Shown here in pieces: positions 24,897 to 34,148 of a stretch of 64,000 nt of DNA. Positions within the stretch are counted from its first letter, which is position 1; each line of letters starts with the position of its first letter. This DNA is from UBA6623 sp965238125 (GTDB lineage: Bacteria > Acidobacteriota > Terriglobia > Bryobacterales > UBA6623): positions 2,356,001 through 2,420,000 of the forward strand of contig OZ250179.1 of assembly GCA_965238125.1 (NCBI GenBank), given 5' to 3'. The notes beneath the pieces are model-generated. The model was not told the origin of the DNA. It was given only the letters and a program-made list of their open reading frames with translations, and made no database searches. A program made the position numbers and the translations under genes.

Positions 24897-25422
24897 CTAA
24901 GATTATCCAGGCGATTCGATACACCGCCCAGAACCACAGGCCCAAGGCTAATCCGTACCCTCGGGCAGCGGACAGGAAGTCCAGCAGGTATGGATTGAGT
25001 GCCAGAGCCGTTACTGACATGAGAAAGAGAAAACCGGACCCAAACAGTAACCTAGATAACTGGAAGCACGCTGCAAAATAAATCAGTCCCCCGAGTAGAC
25101 TCGGAAGGCTTAAACTGAACTCAGACAGGCCAAGAAGCCAAATCGAAACCTTGGCGAGTAGCGTGAAAAGGACGTGATTGTTGGCATCGTATACTTGGCC
25201 CATTTTGGAAAAAGCGGGGGCGACAAATTCGAGGTAAGTGAGTGCCTCGTCATACGTGATTGACTGGGTCCAAGCCCGATAGACATTCGTTGAGAACAGT
25301 GTAGCGAGCAGGGCAAACGCAAAAACTGGCGCGATGCTTGGGGCCAGGAAGCGCTGCATGAACGAAGTGGCTGTATTCATACTACCCGGGTTTGAACGCC
25401 GACTCCGAGTCTGAGTGCGCAT
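24897..25422 (-). pseudogene. N-terminal fragment of a multi-pass membrane glycosyltransferase (GT39/ArnT-like)
   Basis: About 175 residues survive between IS1380 copy B and an IS1380 remnant. After a first membrane helix come TYDEALTYLEFVAP (the acidic loop typical of PMT/ArnT-type enzymes), NNHVLFTLLAKVSIWLLG, LSLPSLLGGLIYFAACFQLS and FLSAARGYGLALGLWFWAVY. The acidic first loop and the RGYGLAL motif point to the GT39-like family that moves sugars from polyprenol carriers. The rest of the gene, usually 350-400 more residues, is gone. Base composition is lower in GC than its neighbours, which may mark foreign origin. Confidence 0.7.
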
Positions 25423-25426
25423 CTAT

Positions 25427-25691
25427 CCAGGATTTCCATTTTGGCCCTGGCACGGTCACAGGATACACCCCCGCTGCGCCGAATACCACGTCTTTTCGCG
25501 CTGAACCCTGCACATCACCTCCGCCGGTAGGCGCCAGGGCTCGTCCGTCCGCTCACAGACGTTGATTGAGCGGACTGAACGGCGCTCCGGCCGACACTGC
25601 TCCCTGCGAAACCTTTTTGGAGCCAAAAACTGTTGATCCTCGCCCGGGCAACGCTACCCACCCGGCACAGGCAGCGCCCAGATCCTATGCA
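25427..25691 (-). mobile_element. Right-end remnant of another IS1380 copy
   Basis: An inverted, essentially identical copy of 23716-23980: from the right end CCAGGATTTCC at 25427 through the last transposase codons (IWALPVPGG) to 25691, where copy C begins. The rest of this copy is absent. Confidence 0.82.
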
Positions 25692-27357
25692 CCCGGATTT
25701 CCACTTTAGTTTCGGTTCTGCTAACCATCGGGTGGACTCGGACGCCTTTATTTATGCGGGCTTGAAAGCACTCAAGGCGCTGAGGAGATCAACACCCAAT
25801 GGGTGAAAAAGAAAACAAACCGTTTCAGCTCACCTTCAATGGATTTCTCAAGGTCGATTTCCAAGGATCGCGAGTCACCTCGGATGGCGGGCTGATTCTC
25901 ATTCGCGAACTGGACGAACGACTCGGACTAGGCAAGCTGATAGACGAGCATCTGACGGATTCGCGGCAAGGCTCGAACAAGAAGTTCCCGTTCGTCGATC
26001 TGCTGCGACAGTCGGTCTACTCCCGCTTGGCGGGCTACGAGGATCTCAACGACGCCGTTCGTGTCTCCGCCGATCCAACCTTTCGGCTGATTGGCTCGAA
26101 GAAGAACTGGGATCGCGGCGCGGCGCTGACCTCCCGGCTGCAGAGCTTCGAGACCGCCATGCTCGCCGGCGACGAGAATCTGATCGGGCTGATGGCGGTG
26201 AACCGCGAGTTGATCGCGCAAGCCGAGGCCGGTGATGACTCCGAGTGCGTCGTGCTGGACATGGACTCTACCGAGAGCCCCGTCCACGGCCGGCAGGAAG
26301 GCAGCGCCTACAACGGCCACTTCGAGTCGGTCTGCTACCACCCACTGTTGCTGTTCAACCAGCACGGCGATTGCTTGGCGGCAAAGTTGCGACCGGGCAA
26401 CGTGTCCAGCGCCGAGGACTGGGACGAGCTGCTGCTGCCGGAAATCGAACGCCAACAGGCGGAGGGCAAACAGGTGACGTTCCGGGCCGATGCCGCCTTC
26501 GCCAAGCCGGATATTTACGAGACGTTGGAGGAGCGCGGCGTGGACTACGTGATTCGCATCCCGGCCAACAAGAGCCTGGAGCTGGAGATCGAAGATATCC
26601 TGTTTCGTCCGCCGGGCAGGCCGAGCGCAAAGCCCCTGGTGCGCTACAGGAGCTTTCGGTATCAGGCCGCGAGCTGGTCGAAGTCCCGGCGGGTTGTTGC
26701 GAAGGTCGAGCATCACCAAGGTGAGTTGTTTCCTCGCGTCGGTTTCATCGTCACGAGCATGGCCTTGCCGAGCCGCTCGCTGGTGCGGTTCTACAACAAG
26801 CGCGGCACGGCGGAGCAGTGGATCAAGGAAGGCAAACAAGCGACGCATTGGACAAGGCTGTCATGCCATCGGTTCCGGGCCAACGAAGTGCGACTGCAAC
26901 TCAGCGTGCTGGCCTATAACCTGGGGAACCTATGGCGGAGGCTCGGGCTGCCGCAACGGATCAAGAGCTGGTCGCTGACGAGCTTGCAACAGCGGCTGAT
27001 GAAGACGGGCGGTAGGCTGGTCAAGCATGCGCGGTACTATTGGCTGCTGTTGGCCGAAGGACATCTGAACCGGCGGCTGTTCGGCGACATGCTGCATAGG
27101 ATCTGGGCGCTGCCTGTGCCGGGTGGGTAGCGTTGCCCGGGCGAGGATCAACAGTTTTTGGCTCCAAAAAGGTTTCGCAGGGAGCAGTGTCGGCCGGAGC
27201 GCCGTTCAGTCCGCTCAATCAACGTCTGTGAGCGGACGGACGAGCCCTGGCGCCTACCGGCGGAGGTGATGTGCAGGGTTCAGCGCGAAAAGACGTGGTA
27301 TTCGGCGCAGCGGGGGTGTATCCTGTGACCGTGCCAGGGCCAAAATGGAAATCCTGG
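25692..27357 (+). mobile_element. IS1380-family copy C, complete
   Basis: 1666 bp from CCCGGATTTCC to GGAAATCCTGG with an intact transposase. The bases just outside the two ends do not match (..ATGCA / CGAAG..), so the original target duplication is lost. This suggests recombination after insertion. It is the only copy in the window that could still supply transposase. Confidence 0.88.
25799..27130 (+). CDS. IS1380-family DDE transposase (intact)
   Basis: 443 residues. N-terminal part KVDFQGSRVTSDGGLILIRE; DDE catalytic region with VVLDMDSTESPVHGRQ (first Asp), VTFRADAAFAKPDIYE (second Asp) and the conserved YNKRGTAEQWIKEGKQATHW with its late acidic residue; C-terminal helical part ending RIWALPVPGG. 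The length is typical of the family. The same protein is broken three different ways in copies A, B and D nearby. Confidence 0.92.
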   Translation: MGEKENKPFQLTFNGFLKVDFQGSRVTSDGGLILIRELDERLGLGKLIDEHLTDSRQGSNKKFPFVDLLRQSVYSRLAGYEDLNDAVRVSADPTFRLIGSKKNWDRGAALTSRLQSFETAMLAGDENLIGLMAVNRELIAQAEAGDDSECVVLDMDSTESPVHGRQEGSAYNGHFESVCYHPLLLFNQHGDCLAAKLRPGNVSSAEDWDELLLPEIERQQAEGKQVTFRADAAFAKPDIYETLEERGVDYVIRIPANKSLELEIEDILFRPPGRPSAKPLVRYRSFRYQAASWSKSRRVVAKVEHHQGELFPRVGFIVTSMALPSRSLVRFYNKRGTAEQWIKEGKQATHWTRLSCHRFRANEVRLQLSVLAYNLGNLWRRLGLPQRIKSWSLTSLQQRLMKTGGRLVKHARYYWLLLAEGHLNRRLFGDMLHRIWALPVPGG

Positions 27358-27445
27358 CGAAGACGTCTGATTCACGCCGCAAGCGACGGCGGCCGTTCTT
27401 AAGGTAGCGCATGTCGGAGCTGCTATACTTGGCCGCGACCGTCGG

Positions 27446-27617
27446 TCACTCGACTCGCATAGATTCCGCCAGCCCGAGTTCCTGGAGCGCCTGGCGCAGC
27501 TCAGACACCAGACCCTGAGCCGTGCCAGAACTAACGGTCACTGAAAACTCCAAACCAATCTTGAGGTCAGCACCAGTTCGTAACTTTGGAAGGATCTTGG
27601 TCCCCAGGCGGTTCCAG
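27446..27617 (-). pseudogene. C-terminal fragment of a large ATPase, possibly DUF499-type
   Basis: The last 56 codons of a gene: WNRLGTKILPKLRTGADLKI, then GLEFSVTVSSGTAQGLVSEL, RQALQELGLAESMRVE and TGA. The pattern resembles the C-terminus of DUF499-like AAA ATPases found in methylase/helicase defence loci, but this is from memory of the family and not certain. It is cut at 27618 by the end of IS1380 copy D. The remainder is not found on the other side of that element, so a deletion accompanied or followed the insertion. Confidence 0.4.
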
Positions 27618-29280
27618 CCAGGATTTCCGATTTGGCTCCTCTGACGGCACGAGTCTACACCCTCACCCGGCGAAGCGCAACCATTTCTCCACCCGAAAGA
27701 GGCGGCGGCTGAGGCGGGACCGATCGAGCCCCCTTCTTGCCCCTCATGGGGGCTGATCCGCCGCTGCGAAGTCAATTTCGCAGACACCCCTCCGAGCTTC
27801 CGTCCTCAGTACACAGATTTCGCATTCGCCAAGTGCGGTGCTAACCACCCGGCACAGGCAGCGCCCAGATCCTCCGCAGCATGTCGCCAAACAGCCGCCG
27901 GTTCAGATGTCCCTCGGCCAAGAGCAACCAGTAGTACCGCGCGTCCTTGACCAATCTGCCGCCCGTCTTCATCAACCGCTGCTGCAAGCTCGTCAGTGAC
28001 CACGTCTTGATCCTGTGCGGCAACCCGAGTCGCCGCCACAGGTTGCCCAGGTTGTAGGCCGGCACGCTTAACTGCAAGCGCACCTCGTTCGCCTGGAAGC
28101 GATGGCACGACAGCCGCGTCCAGTGCGTCGCTTGCTTACCTTCTTTGATCCACTGCTCCGCCGTGCCGCGCTTGTTGTAGAAACGCACCACCGACCGGCT
28201 TGGCAAGCTCATGTTCGTCACGATAAAACCGACGCGCGCGAATAGCTCGCCCTGGTGGTGCTCGACCTTGGCGACAACTCGTCTCGGCCCCTTCCAGCTC
28301 TCCGCCTGATAGCGAAAGCTCTTGTAGCGCACTAGCGGCTTGCGGCCGGGCCTCCCCGGCGGACGAAACAGGATGTCTTCGATTTCCAGCTCCAGGTTCT
28401 TACTTGGCCGGAATGCGGATCGTGTAGTCCGCGCCGCGCTCCTCCAGCGCCTCGTAGATCTCCGGCTTGGCAAAGGCGGCATCGCCCCGGAAGGCGACCT
28501 GCTTGCCCGCAGCCTGTTGGCGCTCGATCTCCGGCAACAATAGCTCATCCCAGTCCTCGGCGCTGTGCACGTTGCCGGGACGCAGCTTGGCAGCGAGGCA
28601 ATCACCATGACCGTTGAACAAAAGCAACGGGTGGTAGCAGACCGACTCGAAGTGTCCGTTGTAGGCACTGCCTTCCTGTTGGCCATGGACCGGACTCTCG
28701 GTGGAGTCCATGTCCAGAACGACCCGCTCGGAGTCGTCGAACGCCTCCGCTTGCCCGACCAGCTCTCGGTTCAGCGCCATCAGCCCCAGCAGGTTCTCTT
28801 CGCTCGCCAGCATCTCCGTCTCGAAGCCATGCAGCGTCGAGGTCAAGGCCGCTCGGCGATCCCAGTTCCTCTGCGAGCCGATCAAGCGAAACGTCGGGTC
28901 AGCCGACACTCGGACGGCGTCGTTGACGTCCTCGTAGCCTGCCAAGCGGCTGTAGATCGACTGGCGCAGCAGATCGGCCAGCGGGAACTTCTTGTTCAAG
29001 CCTTGTCGCGAGTCGCTGAGATACTCATCGATCAGCTTCCCGAGACCGAGCCGCTCGTCCAGTTCGCGAACCAAAATCAGGCCACCGTCGGAAGTGACAT
29101 GCGATCCCTGGAAATCGACTTTCAACAAGCCGTTGAAACTTAGCTGGAATGGCTTGGTTTGTTTTTCACCCATTGGGTGTTGGCCTCCATGGCGTCCTCA
29201 TCGGGCTCTAGCCCCTATGAATAAAGACGCTCAAGGCCGCTGGAAGGTCGGGATGTCAAACATCAAATTGAAAATGCGGG
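27618..29280 (-). mobile_element. IS1380-family copy D (transposase frameshifted)
   Basis: Right end CCAGGATTTCCGATTTGG at 27618 and left end at 29280 (CCCGCATTTTCAATTTG on the minus strand). It is the same subtype as the left part of copy A but with a different right-end stretch. It separates two unrelated truncated genes. Confidence 0.85.
27841..29173 (-). pseudogene. IS1380-family transposase with one-base insertion (copy D)
   Basis: From 29173 the frame runs normally to VIRIP-like sequence (TIRIPAK) and a TAA near 28400. The rest (NLELEIEDILFRPPGRPGRK to IWALPVPGG) continues in another frame to 27841. Compared with copy C (gccaacaagagcctgg) copy D has one extra base (gccaagtaagaacctgg). 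No slippery heptamer is present. Confidence 0.88.
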
Positions 29281-29736
29281 GTAGAACAGGCCTGACGGCT
29301 TCATGCGGGACTTCATCGCACGCCCCCAGCGGTCGATGTTGTCGAGCCAGGTCACGGTTCCGTGTGACGTATAGACGATGTCGAAGTCGTCCACTATCGC
29401 CCGATCCAGATCGAGTACGTCAGCGCAGACGAACGTGGCGCGATCCTGGAGCCCGCTCCGGCGTGCCAGCCGCCCTGCCCGCGAAACCGCTTCTTCGGAG
29501 AAATCGACGCCCACAACGGTGGCTCCCAATCGAGCCCAGCTCGGCGTGTCGAGACCGAAATGACACTGCGTGTGCAGCAATTTCAACCCCCGCACCGGAC
29601 CAACCGCAGCGATTTCATGTTTCGGAATCGTGATGTTCTCTGACAGAAAGGCCTCGACGTCGTAGAACTTGCTCTTGGCGTGCACTGGAGTCACTTCGTT
29701 CCAGCGGCGTCGATTCGCTTCGTGCCTATCGGTCAT
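29281..29736 (-). pseudogene. SAM-dependent methyltransferase, C-terminal part lost to IS1380 copy D
   Basis: The first 152 residues of a class I methyltransferase: HEANRRRWNEVTPVHAKSKF, the SAM-binding LKLLHTQCHFGLDTPSWARL with GATVVGVDFSEEAVSRAGRL (acidic residue after strand 2), CADVLDLDRAIVDDFDIVYT and RMKPSGLFY, where the IS begins. The last 100 or so residues are missing. A ubiquinone/cyclopropane-type small-molecule methyltransferase is likely, substrate unknown. Confidence 0.8.
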
Positions 29737-30024
29737 CTCGGAAATATTTCACTCGCCCGGGCGACTCGAAGGATTGGCTCGGGCATCCTCACAACAAGTC
29801 CGCGTTCTCGGAAGTGACCCTGAGGGCTCGCTGAACGGAAAGTCGCTTCCTACGATGGGGTTATCGGACGGGGGCCGCAAACCCACGTTCGCTCTACGAT
29901 GCGGCTGCGGACCGAAAGCTCTATTGAGGACCAATCCTTACCTTTCTTCCGCAACGGGAATTGATCGTAAGCTCACGGCTCCGCCTGTTTCTCGAAACCA
30001 GCTCCACGACCGAGACGATTCAGG
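29737..30024. other. Gene-free interval
   Basis: Nothing recognisable. It separates the start of the truncated methyltransferase from the end of the TIGR03437-type gene; both are on the minus strand. Confidence 0.5.
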
Positions 30025-31263
30025 TCAAAACCCGATCGAAATATCGGTAAAGCACGCGAACGCGTTGGTCGTGAAAACGGCCACCGGAATCGCCTCGCCC
30101 GCGATCACCGGGCTCGGGATCGTAACATTCACCTGATAGAGTCCCGCGAATCCCGGCACCGCTCCGGCGAAGAATATCTCCCCCACCTCGCCCCCGAATA
30201 GTACTTGCAAGTTCGGGTCGACCACACGAGCAAACGGTTCTGCCCCGGGGCCGGGAGCCCCATCCGCGATTGGGGGATCGAGCGCCCCCAACCCGGTCAG
30301 AAAGATGACGACGGTCTCGCCGGGTTCGGCGGGGTCGACCGCCGTCACCAGGCGGAAATCGGGGTGGGTGATGGTCCCCGGCCCGAAGCCGGTCTGTTGC
30401 GTGGAGAAGATGCTCGGGCTGGTGGCCGCGACGGGCACGCGGACGGAATTCGAGTTCACGCCGTTGTTGTTGACCACAATCTCGGCGAAGTTCCCCGACA
30501 CGCCGAAGGGAATCTGAAGATTGATTTGGCGATCGTTGACGAACAGCAGAGGCGCCGGGATGTTGTTGACCAGGACGCTGACACCGAGCAGTTCCGTTGG
30601 CAGCGGAATGACGTCATTGAGTTTTGCCGCGGGCGCCAACCCGCCTCCAAACAGCGAAACAAGCGTTCCACCCGATACCGGAAAAGTGGGCGGTGCAAAC
30701 GAAGCCGCGTTGACCACTCCCAAGGGCGAGAGAAAGACTCCGTCGCCGGTCGGGTCCGGCATCCGAACGCCAAAGAATATGCCGTGAAGAACCGACAGGT
30801 CGGTGTCCGCCAAAACCTGCGCCCCGAGGAACGCCGGCGGTATGCCGCCCGCCGAGGGTCCTAACGCCATGTTCGTGACGAAGGGATCTTGGAACGCGGC
30901 CAGATGACCCGAGCCGTCGGCGTCGATGCGGCAGACCTGCAGCGCGCCGAAGTCGAGCGGGAACAAGTCGAATCTCTGTCGTTGGGACAGAAGCCCGGCA
31001 CCCTCGCCGTTAGCGAGGATACCTCCCGTGGCCGACGTGTAACCATTCGCCAACCCTTGGCTGTCAATGCCGCGCTCGATTACCAACTCGGCGATCCAAT
31101 AGCTTCCTTCCCACGATGAGTCGTCCACCGTCACCTCGGGATTCTTGACACCGAGAAGAATATGTCGCGCGCCCTCGGCGGTGGAAAAGCCGATCAGGTA
31201 GTTCCCCATGGCGGACACAAAGATGTCGCGATCCCCCGCGAGCAGGTCGGCGTCGACTCCTAG
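30025..31263 (-). pseudogene. 3' part of a Solibacter-type (TIGR03437) secreted protein split by IS1182
   Basis: Continues the gene that starts at 33504. About 410 residues: DADLLAGDRDIFVSAMGNYL and more beta-rich sequence, then the family C-terminal domain with LGVVNAASFAPPTFPVSGGT, LVSLFGGGLAPAAKLNDVIP, PLLFVNDRQINLQIPFGVSG and VIFLTGLGALDPPIADGAPG. This domain is characteristic of Solibacter-like Acidobacteria and is found at the end of many large secreted proteins of unknown function. The IS1182 between the two halves has a CTAG duplication, and joining the halves at CTAG restores the reading frame across the site. Confidence 0.85.
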
Positions 31264-32845
31264 GAGTCTGTCCGAGTAACAACTTGGCGCAGTTCCGGCA
31301 GGGCGGGAGATTCGGGCGCCGAGGTCAGCGACGCACGGGCGCGGAAGGCTCGTCGACCGCCGGGCGCCACAAACAAACCGCGCGGGCCGCCCAAAACGGC
31401 TTCCAGAGCCCTCCATGCGCCTCGCCGGCGCCCCCTTCCCGGTTTTTCTCCATCACGCTCCGCCACACAGCCCGTGCATCTTCAAAATATTGTGCGTCAA
31501 GCACACCAAGGCCCACTCGCCCCGCACTTTCTTCAACCCCCGCAACAAAAATTGACGAATCCCGCGGGCTTGTTTAATCTGTCCGAATATCGGCTCCACG
31601 ATCCCTTTGCGTTGCGCGTACATCTTCGCTCCCGCTTTCGTCCGTAACTTGCGCTCCATCCGCTCGACTCGCGTGAGGTGGCTCGGGATCCGCCCCCGCG
31701 GCGGCGACGCCCGTTGTCCGCGCCGGTGTCTCTGGGCGGCAATATACGCTTCGATCTTTTGCTCAGGCTTCTCGGGCGCTTCCAACGATTCCAAGTTCTT
31801 CTCCGAACAATAGCCGCTGTCGGCCAACACTTCGTCGGGCCGTTGCCCCGACTGCCGCTCGACCGCTTCCACCAACGGCGCCAGTTGCTCTTTGTCGTTC
31901 GCCGCCTCGGTCAGCGTCTGCCCGACAATCAATTGCGCCACGCTCTCGACCGCCGCCTGTGCGTTGTAGCCCTGCACGAACCCGTCGCCGCTTTTCATAA
32001 TGCGCGACTCCGGATCGGTGAAATTGTATTGATCTTTGTCGCGCGGTTCGGCTTGCCGCGCCGGCTCGTCACAGCGACCCGCGGCGGCGGCTTGCTGTTG
32101 CGCCCGTTGCTTCGCTCGTTGCTCCAGCGCCTGCTTGGCTTGGCGAATCTTCTCCAGCCGCGTCTGCCGGCGTTGCAACTCCTCGGGCAATTCGTCGCCC
32201 GGCTTCTCGGCCCCGTAGCGCGCGTCCTCCGCCGCGTCGACTGCTTCGGCTTCGGCCAACATTTGCTTCACCTCGGCCGCCAACTGTGGCTCGCTGTGCT
32301 GGATCCGCCCGTAACTCATGGCCTTGTGCTTGGAGGCGTTGGCCTTCATCTTCGTGCCGTCGAGCGCCACCCGACCCAGCTTCATCGCCCCGCTCTCGAG
32401 CGCCACCCGCAACACTTGTTGGAACAGCCCCTCGAGGGCTTCCAGGTGGATCTTGCGAAAATCCGAGATCGTGCGGAAGTCGGGCTGGTTGCCGGCCGCC
32501 AACACGCGAAAGGCTACGTCCTCGACCAGCCGCCGGGCGATCCGGCGCGAGGAGCGCACGCCCAGGCAATAGCCGTAGAGCAGCAGTTTGACCATCAGCC
32601 GCGGATGATAAGGCGGCTGCCCGCGCTGCTCCCTTTCATAGACCTTCTCGATGGCCGACAAATCCAGTTGATCAACGAGGTCGTTGACGAAATAGACGAG
32701 GTGGTTTTCGGGCAGCCAATCCTGCAAACTGAGAGGCAGCAGCAGTTTCTGCTCGGGAAGGTAGGCCCGGTAGGTTTTGCCCATAAACCATTATCCCCCA
32801 CTTTTGTTTTTTCTCCAAGAAGATAATGAATACTCGGACAGACTC
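31264..32845 (-). mobile_element. IS1182-family insertion sequence, complete
   Basis: 1582 bp with perfect 15-bp terminal inverted repeats (GAGTCTGTCCGAGTA, 31264-31278 and 32831-32845). CTAG flanks both ends (31260-31263 and 32846-32849). The transposase is intact. Between the left end and the transposase stop lie about 190 bases without a gene. Confidence 0.93.
31453..32784 (-). CDS. IS1182-family DDE transposase
   Basis: 443 residues. N-terminal DUF772-type domain (LPEQKLLLPLSLQDWLPENH, HPRLMVKLLLYGYCLGVRSS, RRIARRLVEDVAFRVLAAGN with QPDFRTISDFRK), the first catalytic Asp in GRVALDGTKMKANASKHKAM, a long coiled insert rich in Glu/Gln, NAQAAVESVAQLIVGQTLTE with the second Asp in DEVLADSGYCSEKNLESL, and the C-terminal YAQRKGIVEPIFGQIKQARG with the catalytic Glu. 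All DDE positions are present, so it may be active. Confidence 0.93.
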   Translation of the reverse strand: MGKTYRAYLPEQKLLLPLSLQDWLPENHLVYFVNDLVDQLDLSAIEKVYEREQRGQPPYHPRLMVKLLLYGYCLGVRSSRRIARRLVEDVAFRVLAAGNQPDFRTISDFRKIHLEALEGLFQQVLRVALESGAMKLGRVALDGTKMKANASKHKAMSYGRIQHSEPQLAAEVKQMLAEAEAVDAAEDARYGAEKPGDELPEELQRRQTRLEKIRQAKQALEQRAKQRAQQQAAAAGRCDEPARQAEPRDKDQYNFTDPESRIMKSGDGFVQGYNAQAAVESVAQLIVGQTLTEAANDKEQLAPLVEAVERQSGQRPDEVLADSGYCSEKNLESLEAPEKPEQKIEAYIAAQRHRRGQRASPPRGRIPSHLTRVERMERKLRTKAGAKMYAQRKGIVEPIFGQIKQARGIRQFLLRGLKKVRGEWALVCLTHNILKMHGLCGGA

Positions 32846-33504
32846 CTAGGGAAAGCGTTCCGCTTCCGTCCGCGTTGACGCCGTTAGGTTACGTTGGGCA
32901 GGTTTTCGGTGAAATTGACATCGTCGAACAGTGCACTATGACCGATCACGTCCGCTGCGGGGAAGCTGCCTTGTCCGTCGGCGGTGAGCAGGGCGAAGGT
33001 CGTTGTGATGCCGTCGTCGGAACCGTCGGGCAGGGCCAACGTCGCCAGGGCATAGTTGCCGATAACCGTTGCATTGCTAACGGCCGTCCTCGGAGCCCGC
33101 ACGGCGACAAAGAGGTCATAGGAACCGTCGGTGGTTTCGGTCGAGGAGCCGAGGACGATCTCGGCGTCGGCACCGATGCGGGCGTTCACGTCGAGGCTCG
33201 ATTCGATCGGATTTGTCAGGATCGCGAAAGCATTGGTGTCGACCGCGTAGGTCCCCGCTCCCTCCGCAGCCAGGGCGGCCTCGCTGCCGCTGCCGATTCG
33301 GCCTTGATAGGTGTAGCCTCCGGCGCCGTCGAAGGTCATCGTCCCGCCTAGGTTGCGGGTGTTGGCCGCTCGGCCCTTATTGCCGGTCGAGATGAGCAAA
33401 TGGACGAAATGGTATTGGCCCGAAAGCGTCCCGGCGTCGAACAGTTGCGCCCGGGTGGTGATCGCGGACGACAACACGAGGAAGAAGAGAAATAGCAGTC
33501 TCAT
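32846..33504 (-). pseudogene. 5' part of the Solibacter-type secreted protein (signal peptide plus beta-rich domain)
   Basis: Starts at ATG 33504 with a clear signal peptide, MRLLFLFFLVLSSAITTRAQ. It then has a repetitive beta-rich region (GTLSGQYHFVHLLISTGNKG, TMTFDGAGGYTYQGRIGSGS, FVAVRAPRTAVSNATVIGNY). The frame hits TAA at 32884-32886 just after NLPNVT. Read with a one-base shift it continues NGVNADGSGTLSLGV into the IS1182 target, and beyond the IS into DADLLAG. So the gene has two lesions: a small indel near 32886 and the IS1182 insertion 35 bases later. Confidence 0.85.
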
Positions 33505-33786
33505 GGGATTCAGCCTTGAAAACATGGACGTGAGGCGAAACATGGCGGGGTACATGCCGCTTGGCCCGCCGTTACTATCGTAACGAACCGACAACCTGCC
33601 CCCTCGCTCAGCCGTCAAACGTCGGCCGCCGACGTGGCGCGCGCCTCCAGGCGAGCCGTGTCGGCATTCGTGCCAACATCTCTTGCCCTCCGCGGCGTCC
33701 CGCAATCCGCTCGGCCGGACAAACCGGCGCGGCGCTTCTTAAGAGCAACCCGGGAAGCCCGCGAAAGTTGCGCCCGGAGAAGAGCG

Positions 33787-34094
33787 GGGTGCGTGAAATA
33801 AATGTGGGACATCCTTTCTCGCGACGCGAGCGATCGAAAGTAGAGTTGTACTCGGAAATCCACGCCCACGGGCTCCGGCACGAGCCCTGGAAATTTAGCC
33901 CACGGCTTCAGCCGTGGGAAAAAGGGACACCGGACGGGAAGCCCCAGCGGGGCGCCGGAACAAGATTTCCCGCGGGGTCCCTGCCGGGGCCGCTGAGCGT
34001 CTGCCGCCCCTCGGTACGAGACAGTTTCGATTTCAAGAGCCTTTTCCGGTGCCCACGATCTGCCAATTCTCCCACGTGGATGTCGCGCACACCC
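33787..34094. mobile_element. MITE of about 308 bp with ISKra4-like ends
   Basis: The ends (33787-33809 and 34070-34094) start GGGTG, share about 16 of 21 bases with each other, and match the terminal repeats of the ISKra4 element at 10674-12505 even better on the right side (18 of 21). CGGAGAAA lies on both sides (33774-33781 and 34095-34102), a likely target duplication. There is no gene inside; the interior contains the REP-type hairpin string seen at 13245-13268. It would need an ISKra4 transposase from elsewhere to move. Confidence 0.65.
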
Positions 34095-34148
34095 CGGAGA
34101 AATGCGGGTCAGCGCGGGTAAGCGCTCCCGATACAATGAGACATCCTT

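Noticed and set aside
22317..29280. Composite transposon carrying cargo between IS1380 copies
   Set aside because: The genes between copies are fragments (glycosyltransferase head), the ends are not paired with target duplications, and no complete cargo gene exists.
29745..29945. Possible short gene on either strand upstream of the TIGR03437-type gene
   Set aside because: Translations look low-complexity and match no family; kept as gene-free.
31678..32826. 382-codon plus-strand frame opposite the IS1182 transposase
   Set aside because: Complete overlap with a well-supported transposase on the other strand and biased Arg/Leu/Gln composition.
10600..34100. Prophage or integrative element
   Set aside because: No integrase, capsid, terminase, relaxase or attachment site was seen; only insertion sequences and decayed genes.
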